Shown piece by piece: positions 1 through 6,983 of a DNA stretch of 16,446 nt. Source of the DNA: Ramicandelaber brevisporus. Lineage: Eukaryota > Kickxellomycota > Ramicandelaberales > Ramicandelaberaceae. Where the stretch lies: contig MU603185.1 of assembly GCA_025201865.1 (NCBI GenBank), forward strand, positions 1 to 16,446, in the 5' to 3' direction. Positions within the stretch are counted from its first letter, which is position 1. Each line of letters starts with the position of its first letter. Position numbers and translations under genes: made by a program. Below the pieces are notes generated by a model, which worked only from the letters and a program-made list of their open reading frames with translations, was not told the origin of the DNA and did no database searches.

Positions 1-80
1 GCCAGTGGCTGCTCCACTGCCATGTCTCCGACCACATGATGGGAGGCATGATTGCAGCCTTCAATGTCACCTCCAACTAA
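1..80 (+). CDS. Multicopper oxidase, C-terminal end only (ceruloplasmin/hephaestin-like)
   Basis: Reading in frame from base 3, the last 25 codons before the TAA at 78-80 contain HCHVSDHMMGGM. This is the closing copper-binding motif of multicopper oxidases. The two His flanking Cys bind the trinuclear cluster, and Cys, the later His and the final Met form the type 1 copper site; Cys-x4-His-x4-Met spacing is kept. The preceding WLL and the Met axial ligand resemble the last domain of ceruloplasmin/hephaestin ferroxidases more than fungal laccases or Fet3, which usually have Leu or Phe there. The protein stops about nine residues after the Met, so no membrane anchor follows the domain. Known family members oxidise Fe(II) or phenolics outside the cell; which substrate applies here cannot be told. 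The rest of the gene lies to the left of the window. Its stop is 47 bp from the stop of the convergent CRH gene. Confidence 0.85.
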   Translation, partial: QWLLHCHVSDHMMGGMIAAFNVTSN

Positions 81-127
81 AGTTCATTCATATATATTAA
101 AGTAGCAGGGTATAAAAGATCAATAGT

Positions 128-907
128 CTAGCAATAGGGGACAATCTGCATCCACGCAACGTCCATGTACATTGGACCGCGGCTCCAGTCTGCATGGCCA
201 GCCCAGTCGCCCGCCGTTGCACTCCCGTCCCACAGCCCCAGCTTCACCTGCGACAGCTTGTTCGGGAACGGCCGCTGCCCCGTGTTCGGCAGCGTTCTCA
301 CAGCCATGCCATCAATTGTCCACACGACCTTGTCCCTGGTAAACTCCATTCCATAGCGATGGTAGCTGTTTGTGACATCGCCTGGCGAGAACAGGCCGGC
401 CTGCATGTCGACGCGCTGTCTGTTGACAAAGTACATGGTCTCGACCTTGAGCGGCGCATTGCCGGTGACTTCAACATCCAGCTCGTCGCCACTGGCGGGG
501 TCGGTGATAACGAACGAGGAAACGGCGCCGGCGCCATACGCCATGCGGGCGGCGATTTCAACGTAGCCAGAAGTGACTGGCTGGTTGTAGATGAGCGTCA
601 CGCCGCATTGGGCAGTCAGCGGCATGGAAAGGACGCCGTTGGCAACCGAGGCAGGGCACCACTCGCTGCGAAAGTTGCTGGACAGAGCACTCGGGTTGTT
701 GAACACGATGGTTGACGACGCACAGCGACCCGAGCTGTTGCTGCCGTTGCTGGCACCGCCGGAGGTGGCGAGCTTGCGACGAACAGCAGCGGGCAGCTCG
801 TGTGGAGCAGGCGGTGGTGGTGGTGTTGGTGAAGAGCTAGCAGCGTTGGCCAGTGTAGACGCCGAGATGACGACACCAAGGAGAGTAGTAGTGAGTGGGA
901 GGCGCAT
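128..907 (-). CDS. Secreted CRH-type glycoside hydrolase family 16 transglycosylase
   Basis: This gene encodes 259 residues. I start it at the ATG at 905-907 because a signal peptide follows directly (residues 1-22, hydrophobic core, ending Ala-Asn-Ala); the frame is open further upstream only from a GTG. After the signal come a Pro run (about 29-33), a dibasic Arg-Arg-Lys at 43-45 that could be a Kex2-type cleavage site, and a Gly/Ser/Asn linker with two N-glycosylation sequons (Asn54, Asn57). The GH16 domain fills the rest. Its catalytic motif ELDVE has Glu142 (nucleophile), Asp144 and Glu146 (acid/base), and it contains the CRH-typical VSS before this motif and WTIDG and VRTL after it. CRH enzymes link chitin to beta-glucan in fungal walls. 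Unlike yeast Crh1 there is no Ser/Thr-rich tail or GPI signal: the protein ends at the domain in Pro-Tyr-Cys, suggesting a soluble secreted enzyme. Substrate is not certain. Confidence 0.9.
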   Translation of the reverse strand: MRLPLTTTLLGVVISASTLANAASSSPTPPPPPAPHELPAAVRRKLATSGGASNGSNSSGRCASSTIVFNNPSALSSNFRSEWCPASVANGVLSMPLTAQCGVTLIYNQPVTSGYVEIAARMAYGAGAVSSFVITDPASGDELDVEVTGNAPLKVETMYFVNRQRVDMQAGLFSPGDVTNSYHRYGMEFTRDKVVWTIDGMAVRTLPNTGQRPFPNKLSQVKLGLWDGSATAGDWAGHADWSRGPMYMDVAWMQIVPYC

Positions 908-1241
908 GTTGGACGTTGCTGTTGTTGCTGTGTGAAGTTCGTTCGAATGCAGAAAGATGAATACTGATGGAAGCACGCGAGGAAGAGTGGAGCAGTGGGG
1001 CAGTAGAGAAGTATAAATGCAACTTCAGGAACGGCTGCACACACTCACTCACTCACTCGCTCACTCGCTCACACTCCATGAATAGCTTCAGTGCTGCTCT
1101 ATTCTGAGCTCATCTCACAGTCCCAAGCAAGTGGGAGAGCTGCCACTAAATCGACCAGCCAATTGTCGCCACTGCCGCTCTCCGCCTCCAGTATTCACTC
1201 CACTTTCAGAGCGAAAGAAGCACCAAAAACACACACATAAC
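908..1241. promoter_or_regulatory. Divergent intergenic region between CRH gene and KAE1
   Basis: These 334 bp carry the 5' leaders and presumably the promoters of both neighbours. The side next to the CRH gene (about 967-1011) is purine-rich on the plus strand, hence pyrimidine-rich in the CRH sense direction. The side next to KAE1 (about 1157-1205) is pyrimidine-rich on the plus strand. Such CT-rich leaders are common upstream of fungal genes. A tetranucleotide repeat lies in the middle. I see no canonical TATAAA facing either gene at a sensible distance. No other gene is visible here. Confidence 0.6.
1039..1077. repeat. CACT/CGCT tetranucleotide microsatellite
   Basis: A run of CACT units with two CGCT variants, flanked by short CA repeats, sits between the two divergent genes. 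Similar CTCA-rich runs recur near 7290-7313 and 7800-7830 upstream of BLM10. Confidence 0.85.
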
Positions 1242-2390
1242 ATGGACCGGAAGACGATTGTCGCGCTTGGCCTCGAAGGGTCTGCGAACAAGCTCGGTGT
1301 CGGCATTGTGAGGCACGCGTACGGCAGCGGATCTACCTCGCTCGATCAACAACAACAGCAACAGCAACAACAGCAACAACAGCCGCCGTTTGAACTTCGG
1401 CCAGATCCTGTTGAGATCCTCGCCAACATTAGACACACGTACATTACACCGCCAGGCGAGGGCTTCCAGCCGCGCGACACCGCCAAACACCACCGCGACT
1501 ACATCCTGCCGCTCATCAAACAGTCCCTTGAAGAGGCCAGGCTGCAGCCAAGCGACATCGATGTCATCTGCTACACAAAAGGCCCTGGAATGGGTGCGCC
1601 GCTGATGTCGGTGGCGATTGTGGCGAGAACGTTGTCGCTGCTGTGGAACAAGCCGCTGGTTGGAGTCAACCACTGCGTTGGCCACATTGAGATGGGACGG
1701 CAGATTACCGGCGCGCAGAATCCGGTTGTGCTGTATGTCAGCGGTGGGAACACGCAGGTGATTGCATATGCCGATCACCGCTATCGGATCTTTGGAGAGA
1801 CGCTGGACATTGCCATCGGAAATTGCCTGGATCGGTTTGCCAGAGTGATCAATCTGCCAAACGATCCGAGTCCGGGATACAATATCGAGCAGTGCGCGAG
1901 ACGCGGCACGAAGTTTATCGAGCTGCCGTATGCTGTCAAGGGCATGGATGTGTCGTTCAGCGGCATCCTGTCGGCTGTTGAAACGCTGGCTGCGGCGACG
2001 GCCACTCGGACCGATCCAGCAACTGGCGAAACCACCGTGGAGCGAGTGCATTCAAACGAGGATCTCTGCTACTCTTTGCAAGAAACCATCTTTGCGATGC
2101 TGGTCGAGACAACTGAGCGAGCCATGGCACACATTGGCGCAGAAGAGGTGCTGATTGTCGGTGGTGTTGGCTGCAATTTGCGGCTGCAGCAGATGATGGC
2201 CGAGATGGCAAGACAGCGCAGTGCTCGAGTGTTTGCCACTGACGAGCGATTCTGTATCGACAACGGCATCATGATTGCACAGGCTGGCGCACTCGCATTC
2301 CGCACTGGATTCAACACGCCGCTCGCGTCCAGCACAATCACCCAGCGATTCCGCACCGATAAAGTCTATGTCGCATGGCGTAACCCTTAA
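1242..2390 (+). CDS. KAE1: KAE1/OSGEP, tRNA N6-threonylcarbamoyladenosine synthase subunit of KEOPS
   Basis: This gene encodes 382 residues, the catalytic subunit of the KEOPS/EKC complex, which transfers threonylcarbamoyl to A37 of ANN-decoding tRNAs. The start is the ATG at 1242 (A at -3, G at +4), where homology begins; the open frame upstream starts only with GTG. Signature blocks occur in family order: [11 protein letters not shown] near the N-terminus, [19 protein letters not shown] with metal ligands His144 and His148, YVSGGNTQV (nucleotide loop), [49 protein letters not shown], and [12 protein letters not shown] with metal ligand Asp340. No mitochondrial presequence is seen, so this is the cytosolic/nuclear KAE1 and not QRI7. 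One oddity is a 12-residue polyglutamine run (36-47) inserted between the first conserved block and the [11 protein letters not shown] block. The codons are mixed CAA/CAG. The gene ends 70 bp from the convergent OST4. Confidence 0.98.
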   Translation: MDRKTIVALGLEGSANKLGVGIVRHAYGSGSTSLDQQQQQQQQQQQQPPFELRPDPVEILANIRHTYITPPGEGFQPRDTAKHHRDYILPLIKQSLEEARLQPSDIDVICYTKGPGMGAPLMSVAIVARTLSLLWNKPLVGVNHCVGHIEMGRQITGAQNPVVLYVSGGNTQVIAYADHRYRIFGETLDIAIGNCLDRFARVINLPNDPSPGYNIEQCARRGTKFIELPYAVKGMDVSFSGILSAVETLAAATATRTDPATGETTVERVHSNEDLCYSLQETIFAMLVETTERAMAHIGAEEVLIVGGVGCNLRLQQMMAEMARQRSARVFATDERFCIDNGIMIAQAGALAFRTGFNTPLASSTITQRFRTDKVYVAWRNP

Positions 2391-2460
2391 ATCATTATTA
2401 GCATTTATTTTTTAGACGTAATTTACAGATAAGCACACTTGTGCATGCGCGCGCATGTAT
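2391..2460. other. Convergent intergenic spacer with alternating purine-pyrimidine palindrome
   Basis: The 70 bp between the KAE1 and OST4 stop codons hold a poly(A)-signal candidate for OST4, a short inverted repeat (GCACA at 2433-2437 with TGTGC at 2440-2444), and a perfect 14-bp palindrome CATGCGCGCGCATG at 2444-2457. The last 20 bases (2441-2460) alternate purine and pyrimidine without a break and abut the OST4 stop codon. Such sequence can form Z-DNA or a small cruciform. Any role in transcription termination is inference. Confidence 0.7.
2404..2409 (-). terminator. Candidate poly(A) signal AATAAA for OST4
   Basis: The minus strand reads AATAAA, beginning 52 nt after the OST4 stop codon. 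It lies inside the short spacer before the end of KAE1, so an OST4 transcript cleaved just beyond it would overlap the KAE1 3' end. Confidence 0.45.
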
Positions 2461-2640
2461 CTAATCGCTCTTCTCTCTGGCCTCGTCTGATTGTGTTTTT
2501 GACGCGGTCTCTGCTGCTGCCAATGCATTCTTCGATACAGGCTGAGAGTTGATGCTAATGCCAGCGTAGATCACAATCAGCACCATTAACACTGCACCAA
2601 GAGAGTTAACCAAGGTGGCTAGTTGGTCGTCTGTCAGCAT
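2461..2640 (-). CDS. OST4: OST4-like mini-subunit of the oligosaccharyltransferase complex
   Basis: This gene encodes 59 residues. The start is the ATG at 2638-2640, which gives the family's usual opening Met-[Ile/Leu]-Thr-Asp-x-Gln-Leu; the frame upstream opens only with GTG. Residues about 10-28 form one hydrophobic transmembrane helix with the typical LIVIY ending. OST4 is an ER membrane microprotein that steadies the catalytic Stt3 and Ost3/Ost6 in N-glycosylation; in the family the N-terminus faces the lumen and the C-terminus the cytosol. Known OST4 proteins are about 36-37 residues. This one carries an extra hydrophilic, Ala/Lys/Glu-rich tail of roughly 20 residues that would face the cytosol. 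No intron is needed. It shares a 467-bp divergent promoter region with TOP1. Because the match rests on a short stretch, I am confident but not certain. Confidence 0.88.
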   Translation of the reverse strand: MLTDDQLATLVNSLGAVLMVLIVIYAGISINSQPVSKNALAAAETASKTQSDEAREKSD

Positions 2641-3107
2641 CGCTCGAAACACTCGTTCGCTGTTCGTTCTTTTGGTTATCGCTGGTCAAAAAAGGAGGAG
2701 TATTGGACGCAAACACCAACACTGACAATAACACGCGCACTCAGACACACACACACAGAGGCGATCGCAAAGGGAGACGTGTATTTCTTTTTGCAGCTGG
2801 GGGAGGAGGTATTTTTGAACTTGAGCAGCACACCAGAGAGAGAGAGAGAGTGAGCGACAGAGCAGTCGTCGCCAGTTTTTGTTTTTCATTCTCTTTCGAC
2901 GCTGAAACGGGCTGTGGGTCTTTCCCTTTTGAATCCCTGCAAAAGAAAAGAAAACAGAAACAACAACAACAGCAGCAGCAGCAGCATAAACATAAACAAT
3001 CACAGAAAAACACATACATACATACATACAAGCACACAAGCACACAAGCACATCTCTCTCTTTCCAAGTTATACACTTCTTCCTGACCGGTTATTAACAT
3101 TAAAAAA
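2641..3107. promoter_or_regulatory. Divergent, repeat-rich promoter region between OST4 and TOP1
   Basis: These 467 bp hold no convincing gene. They contain (AC)n at 2745-2757, (AG)8 at 2835-2850, a CAA/CAG run at 2961-2986, CATA repeats at 3013-3030 and AGCACACA repeats at 3031-3052, then a pyrimidine-rich leader (about 3051-3084) and the A-rich stretch directly before the TOP1 ATG. The side nearest OST4 (2686-2700) is purine-rich on the plus strand, that is pyrimidine-rich in the OST4 direction. Open frames here are by-products of the simple repeats. No canonical TATA box is evident. Confidence 0.65.
2745..3052. repeat. Cluster of microsatellites (AC, AG, CAA/CAG, CATA, AGCACACA)
   Basis: Five different short tandem repeats occur within about 300 bp: 2745-2757, 2835-2850, 2961-2986, 3013-3030 and 3031-3052. 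They are separated by unique sequence. All lie in the OST4-TOP1 divergent promoter. Confidence 0.85.
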
Positions 3108-6100
3108 ATGGCACCCCGTATCATAGTGCCGAGCTCCGATAGCGATAGTGATGGTGATCAGCCTCTTCTTCGTCGCCCAGTTTTGAAGCCTGCCGCGTCA
3201 ACTGGAAATGGCAGTTCTTTGAAACCTTCATCAGCTCCAACAGTTGCAGCTCCAGCAGTCAAGAGCAAGTCTCCATCAGTGGCATCAGCTGTACGTCGCA
3301 TTGATTTGAGTGCCGATGATGATGATGATGATTCTGACGTTGAAAGCACCAAACCGTTAAAGAAGACTTCAGCAACAAGAAGAATACAGTCAGCGAGTCC
3401 AATGGATATTGTGAATAGTGATGACAATGATGAGGATGTGCCACTCATCAAGTCAAAGCCCAAACCAAAGTCTAACATGAATGCGTCTAAGCGGGTTGCA
3501 TCGTCAGATAGTGAAGAAGATGTGCCTCTCAGCAAGTCACGTGCTCAGCCTCCCGCGCGCAAATCAACCACTCCAGCAAAGACATCAACCAAGCGAACAT
3601 TAACACCAGATTCCAGCAGCGGAAGTGATTCTGATGAATATTTAGCTGCAAAGACAAAGAGGTCGACTCTCGCTGCTACTCCTGCTGCTGCTTCTACTGC
3701 TGCTTCTACTGCCACTAAGCGAGTCAAGTCAGAGTCTGGCACTGCTGTTCCGGTAAAGGCCAATGGCAAAAAGGCTGCAGCCACTTCATCAGCTAAGGTT
3801 AAGGCTGAACCAAAGTCTGCGCCTGCCACTCCAAAGGGCAAGACTGCAACCACTGCTACTAGTGCTGCGTCGCGTAAGAGAGCTGCAGCTGTGAAGGATG
3901 AATCAGATGCTGATGAGGAACCCAAGTCTAAATCAGCCAGAACTACAAAGCGCAAATCAGCTAAAGAGGAAATGAATGAATCATCTGAGGAAGCAGACAA
4001 TGAAGATGATAACAACAACAATGGAGAAGATGGAGATGGAGATGGAGAGGATGATGGAGAATATAAATGGTGGTTAAATGATAATAATAGTAGCAGCAAG
4101 GATGGAGTCAAGTGGAAGACATTGCGTCATAATGGAGTGTTGTTCCCGCCAGAATATGAAGTGCTGAATATTCCATTGATTTATAATGGACGCAGATTAA
4201 ATTTGGAGCCAGATGCTGAGGAAGTTGCTTGGTTCTTTGGTCAGATGTTGGATACTGAACATGCTAAAAACGCAACTTTCCAGAAGAACTTCTTTAGTGA
4301 CTTCAAGTCAGTGTTGAAAGAATGCAAAAGTAAACATGCTCAAACTATATTGGATTTCAACAAATGTGACTTCAGTCTGTTTCATGAGTATCATTTAAAG
4401 GAAGTTGAATCACGTAAGAATATGAACAAGGAGCAAAAAGCCGCAGTCAAGGCAGAAAAGGATAAACTGGAAGCACCATTTTTGTATGCATTTTTAGATG
4501 GACGCAAGGAAAAGGTTGGTAATTTTAGAATTGAACCGCCAGGCTTATTCCGTGGAAGAGGCGACCATCCAAAGAAGGGTGCTCTCAAAAGAAGAGTCAG
4601 ACCTGAGCAAATCACACTCAATCTATCCAAAGATGCAAAGATTCCAGATCCACCTGCTGGCCACAAGTGGGGCAAAATTACTCATGACAACACAGTTGTT
4701 TGGTTAGCCAGCTGGAAAGAAAATGTGCAGGATATGAATAAATATGTCCAATTGGCTGCAACCAGCTCTCTGAAGGGAATGAGTGATTTGAACAAATTTG
4801 AGACCGCTCGCAGACTCCATAAGCACATTGATGGAATCAGAAAAAGCTATGAGACTGATCTTAAAGACCGTGTGGCTATGGTTAGACAGCGTGCTACCGC
4901 AATGTATCTGATTGACAAGCTGGCACTTAGAGCTGGCACTGAGAAGGGCGATGATGAAGCTGATACTGTTGGCTGCTGCTCACTGCGTGTTGAGCACGTT
5001 ACACTCGAGTCGCCATCATCCCTCCATTTTGACTTCTTGGGTAAAGATTCCATTCGCTATCAAAACACGGTGGCAGTCACATCGCGCATTTACAAGAATA
5101 TTGAGATTTTCAAGCGTGGCAAGCGAGAAGGCGACATGCTGTTTGATTTATTGGATGTTGCATCACTTAATGAGCATCTCAAGAGCTTCATGCCTGGTCT
5201 ATCTGCAAAGGTGTTCCGTACTTACAATGCATCTCACACATTCCAGCAGCAGCTGGATTTACTGACAGTTGAAGGCACCACTGTGGCTGAGAAGCTGCTT
5301 GCATTCAACCGTGCTAATCGTGACGTTGCCGTTCTGTGTAACCATCAGAAGTCGGTCAGCAAAGGCCATCAGCAATCAATGGACAAGCTGACTGACAAGG
5401 TGCGTATGCTCAAGTATCAGCGTCGGCGGTACAGAGCGCAGCTGAAGGAACTGGATCCAGCATTTGCCAAGAAGAATAAGAGTATTATGACTGCAGAGAG
5501 CGATTTGGAGGATGAGTGGATTTCCGATTACATGGCAATGTTCCTCGAAACTGAGCGCGAAAAGGTTGTGGCTCGCCATGAGGCTATGCTGCGCGATGAT
5601 GCCGACTCTCCAGCCCCATCGTCCCAAGAAGCGCCATCTAGTCAGGCCAAGAAGAAGGCTGCTGCTGCCGCTGCTGCTGCTAACGGCAAGAAGAACGGCA
5701 AGAAGACTGTTGCAGATGATGACGACGATGATGACGACGATGATGATGAAGATGACACTGCTGCTGGCGCTTCAGGCAAGTCCAAGACCTCCAAGATTAC
5801 TGCACTTGAGGAGCAAATCAAGGGTCTCTCCACCGCCATCAGTGCATTGGCAAAGGCTAAGGGCAAGATTTCACGCAAAATGGAGACTGAAGTCTTCCCA
5901 GCCACCAAGATTGCCTCGCTGAAACCGGGTCCAGACAATGCCGAGAAGCTCAAGCAGGCCATTGAGAAGCTGGATGAGCGCATCAATGCTCAGAAGATGA
6001 TGATCAAGGTCAAGGACGAAACCAAGACTGAGTCGCTGGGCACTTCCAAGACCAACTATCTTGATCCGCGGATATCGATGGCGTGGTGCAAGAAGCACAA

Positions 6101-6185
6101 GGTGCCAGTTGAGAAGATTTTCACAAAGACACTGCGTGACAAGTTCCAGTGGGCCACGACTGTTGATGCCGACTGGAAGTTCTAA
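3108..6185 (+). CDS. TOP1: DNA topoisomerase I (type IB), nuclear
   Basis: This gene encodes 1025 residues; the ATG has A at -3 and G at +4. The enzyme nicks one DNA strand and relaxes supercoils through a 3'-phosphotyrosine link. Residues 1 to about 315 are a disordered, charged tail with basic patches likely to be nuclear signals (such as around SRKRAAA and TKRKSAK) and repeated acidic Ser-Asp clusters. The core begins at Tyr319-Lys-Trp-Trp. The catalytic pentad is complete: Arg608, Lys646, Arg704, His746 and the nucleophile Tyr984 in SKTNYLDPR, 41 residues from the end as in other eukaryotes. The linker (about 760-965) is of the long fungal type and holds an extra low-complexity insert: Ala851-858, Lys-rich 861-866, then 11 Asp at 870-880. 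The end (VEKIFTKTLRDKFQWA) resembles fungal Top1. Human Top1 is 765 and yeast 769 residues, so this is unusually long. The 5' half uses more A/T-ending codons than the 3' half. Confidence 0.99.
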   Translation: MAPRIIVPSSDSDSDGDQPLLRRPVLKPAASTGNGSSLKPSSAPTVAAPAVKSKSPSVASAVRRIDLSADDDDDDSDVESTKPLKKTSATRRIQSASPMDIVNSDDNDEDVPLIKSKPKPKSNMNASKRVASSDSEEDVPLSKSRAQPPARKSTTPAKTSTKRTLTPDSSSGSDSDEYLAAKTKRSTLAATPAAASTAASTATKRVKSESGTAVPVKANGKKAAATSSAKVKAEPKSAPATPKGKTATTATSAASRKRAAAVKDESDADEEPKSKSARTTKRKSAKEEMNESSEEADNEDDNNNNGEDGDGDGEDDGEYKWWLNDNNSSSKDGVKWKTLRHNGVLFPPEYEVLNIPLIYNGRRLNLEPDAEEVAWFFGQMLDTEHAKNATFQKNFFSDFKSVLKECKSKHAQTILDFNKCDFSLFHEYHLKEVESRKNMNKEQKAAVKAEKDKLEAPFLYAFLDGRKEKVGNFRIEPPGLFRGRGDHPKKGALKRRVRPEQITLNLSKDAKIPDPPAGHKWGKITHDNTVVWLASWKENVQDMNKYVQLAATSSLKGMSDLNKFETARRLHKHIDGIRKSYETDLKDRVAMVRQRATAMYLIDKLALRAGTEKGDDEADTVGCCSLRVEHVTLESPSSLHFDFLGKDSIRYQNTVAVTSRIYKNIEIFKRGKREGDMLFDLLDVASLNEHLKSFMPGLSAKVFRTYNASHTFQQQLDLLTVEGTTVAEKLLAFNRANRDVAVLCNHQKSVSKGHQQSMDKLTDKVRMLKYQRRRYRAQLKELDPAFAKKNKSIMTAESDLEDEWISDYMAMFLETEREKVVARHEAMLRDDADSPAPSSQEAPSSQAKKKAAAAAAAANGKKNGKKTVADDDDDDDDDDDEDDTAAGASGKSKTSKITALEEQIKGLSTAISALAKAKGKISRKMETEVFPATKIASLKPGPDNAEKLKQAIEKLDERINAQKMMIKVKDETKTESLGTSKTNYLDPRISMAWCKKHKVPVEKIFTKTLRDKFQWATTVDADWKF

Positions 6186-6255
6186 TTGCATAACTTATCT
6201 TATACTATATGTTCATGTCTTGATTATGTTCTACAAACAAAAAAAGCTTTAAAAC
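6186..6255. other. Convergent AT-rich spacer between TOP1 and the 80-residue gene
   Basis: These 70 bp are AT-rich, with an A run followed by a HindIII-like AAGCTTT. They must hold the 3' ends of both transcripts. I see no AATAAA on either strand. Confidence 0.6.
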
Positions 6256-6498
6256 TCATTTAGTTGCTACTATTATTTCATTCTCGGCAATCTTGGCACG
6301 AACTTCGTCCGTGTACGACACTTGGTGGAGCTCTTCGGCCCAGCGAACAAACTCCCAAGCGGCATCCTTGTCTTGAAGTGCTGTGAAGCTAGCCACTGCT
6401 ACAACCAGCTTCGGCATTTTTTCTTCAGACCGTCGCTCCAAGATTTGACGCGCTATGGCTAAATAACCTTTACGGTCTACTTGTGATTCAGTCGGCAT
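6256..6498 (-). CDS. Small hypothetical protein, 80 residues, family not recognised
   Basis: The ATG at 6496-6498 opens an 80-residue frame ending at TTA/TAA 6256-6258. I do not recognise the family. The protein looks soluble and mostly helical: a charged first helix (about 8-24, Lys-Gly-Tyr-Leu then Arg-Gln-Ile-Leu-Glu-Arg-Arg), a more hydrophobic segment with Leu-Val-Val-Ala-Val-Ala (about 30-42), an aromatic segment containing Trp48, Phe50 and Trp53, and a last helix (about 61-75). No signal peptide, membrane segment or cysteine is seen. Support for it being real: balanced, non-repetitive composition, A at -3 of the ATG, placement that fits the head-to-tail alternation of the locus, and a pyrimidine-rich leader on its own strand. 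TATAAA lies only 5 nt upstream of the ATG (6503-6508). If that were a true TATA box, translation might begin at Met28, but I think it is chance AT-richness. The longer upstream frame is repeat-derived. Confidence 0.6.
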   Translation of the reverse strand: MPTESQVDRKGYLAIARQILERRSEEKMPKLVVAVASFTALQDKDAAWEFVRWAEELHQVSYTDEVRAKIAENEIIVATK

Positions 6499-6541
6499 TT
6501 TATTTATATTGAATAAACACAAGGGAGGCTGTGTGGAAGAA

Positions 6542-6597
6542 GATGGAAGATGGAAGGTGGGAGATGGAGGATGGGAGATGGAGGATGGAGGATGGAG
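6542..6597. repeat. Eight-copy heptamer minisatellite (GATGGAG-like)
   Basis: Eight consecutive 7-bp units, GATGGAA, GATGGAA, GGTGGGA, GATGGAG, GATGGGA and three GATGGAG, lie 44 nt upstream of the small gene's ATG. They read pyrimidine-rich in that gene's sense direction and are probably in its 5' leader. Confidence 0.9.
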
Positions 6598-6963
6598 AAG
6601 TGAGTGAATGAAAAGTATGGATTGAAGTTGTGTGGGTACAGTAAGATACGATACATGACATCCTCCACAAGCCCTCCGTTTTATACCTTTCTGATCGAGT
6701 GGCACCGAATGCCTCTTGCGCTCGTGCAACTGTGTTTGTGCATGGATGGATTGTCGGGAGAAATGAGGAGGTAAGGGGGGGAGTTCGAGAGTTTGCATCG
6801 CTGCGGATCACAATTGTTTGGGAGGCACAATGAATGAAACAGTGAAAAAGCGAAATGGATGAATTGGTGAATGAATCGAACAGCGATGGCTAGTGCCACA
6901 CATTTGTGCTTTGGGCTCGTGCAGTTGCAGTGTATCCGTAGAAATGTCCATGTTTTTGACGCA

Positions 6964-6983
6964 ATTGGTTAGTAAATACCAAT
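6964..6983. promoter_or_regulatory. Inverted pair of CCAAT boxes
   Basis: ATTGGT at 6964-6969 and ACCAAT at 6978-6983 form an inverted repeat with an 8-nt gap, giving one CCAAT box on each strand. In fungi CCAAT is bound by the Hap/NF-Y complex. Its place inside a divergent promoter suits two-way use, but the distances to the ATGs (about 470 and 1070 bp) are long. Confidence 0.4.

Noticed and set aside
194-715. 173-residue plus-strand frame over the CRH gene
   Set aside because: It is antisense to a conserved GH16 domain and has no recognisable motif of its own.
908-976. N-terminal extension of the CRH gene upstream of 907
   Set aside because: The longer frame starts with GTG, not ATG, and the signal peptide begins at the ATG at 905-907.
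1131-1241. Extension of KAE1 upstream of 1242
   Set aside because: It starts with GTG, is not similar to any KAE1 N-terminus, and the family homology starts right after the ATG at 1242.
1206-2051. 281-residue minus-strand frame over KAE1
   Set aside because: It is antisense to a clearly conserved gene, and its Leu run is the mirror of the KAE1 polyglutamine tract.
2641-2652. Four-residue extension of OST4
   Set aside because: It starts with GTG; the ATG at 2638-2640 gives the canonical OST4 opening.
2686-3126. Several frames of 70-127 residues in the OST4-TOP1 spacer
   Set aside because: Their composition (runs of Cys, Val, Thr, His or Gln) comes from the AC, AG and CAA/CAG microsatellites.
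6499-6798. Extended 180-residue version of the small minus-strand gene
   Set aside because: The extra part encodes the heptamer repeat as Pro/Ser/His sequence, and the ATG at 6496-6498 gives a compact protein.
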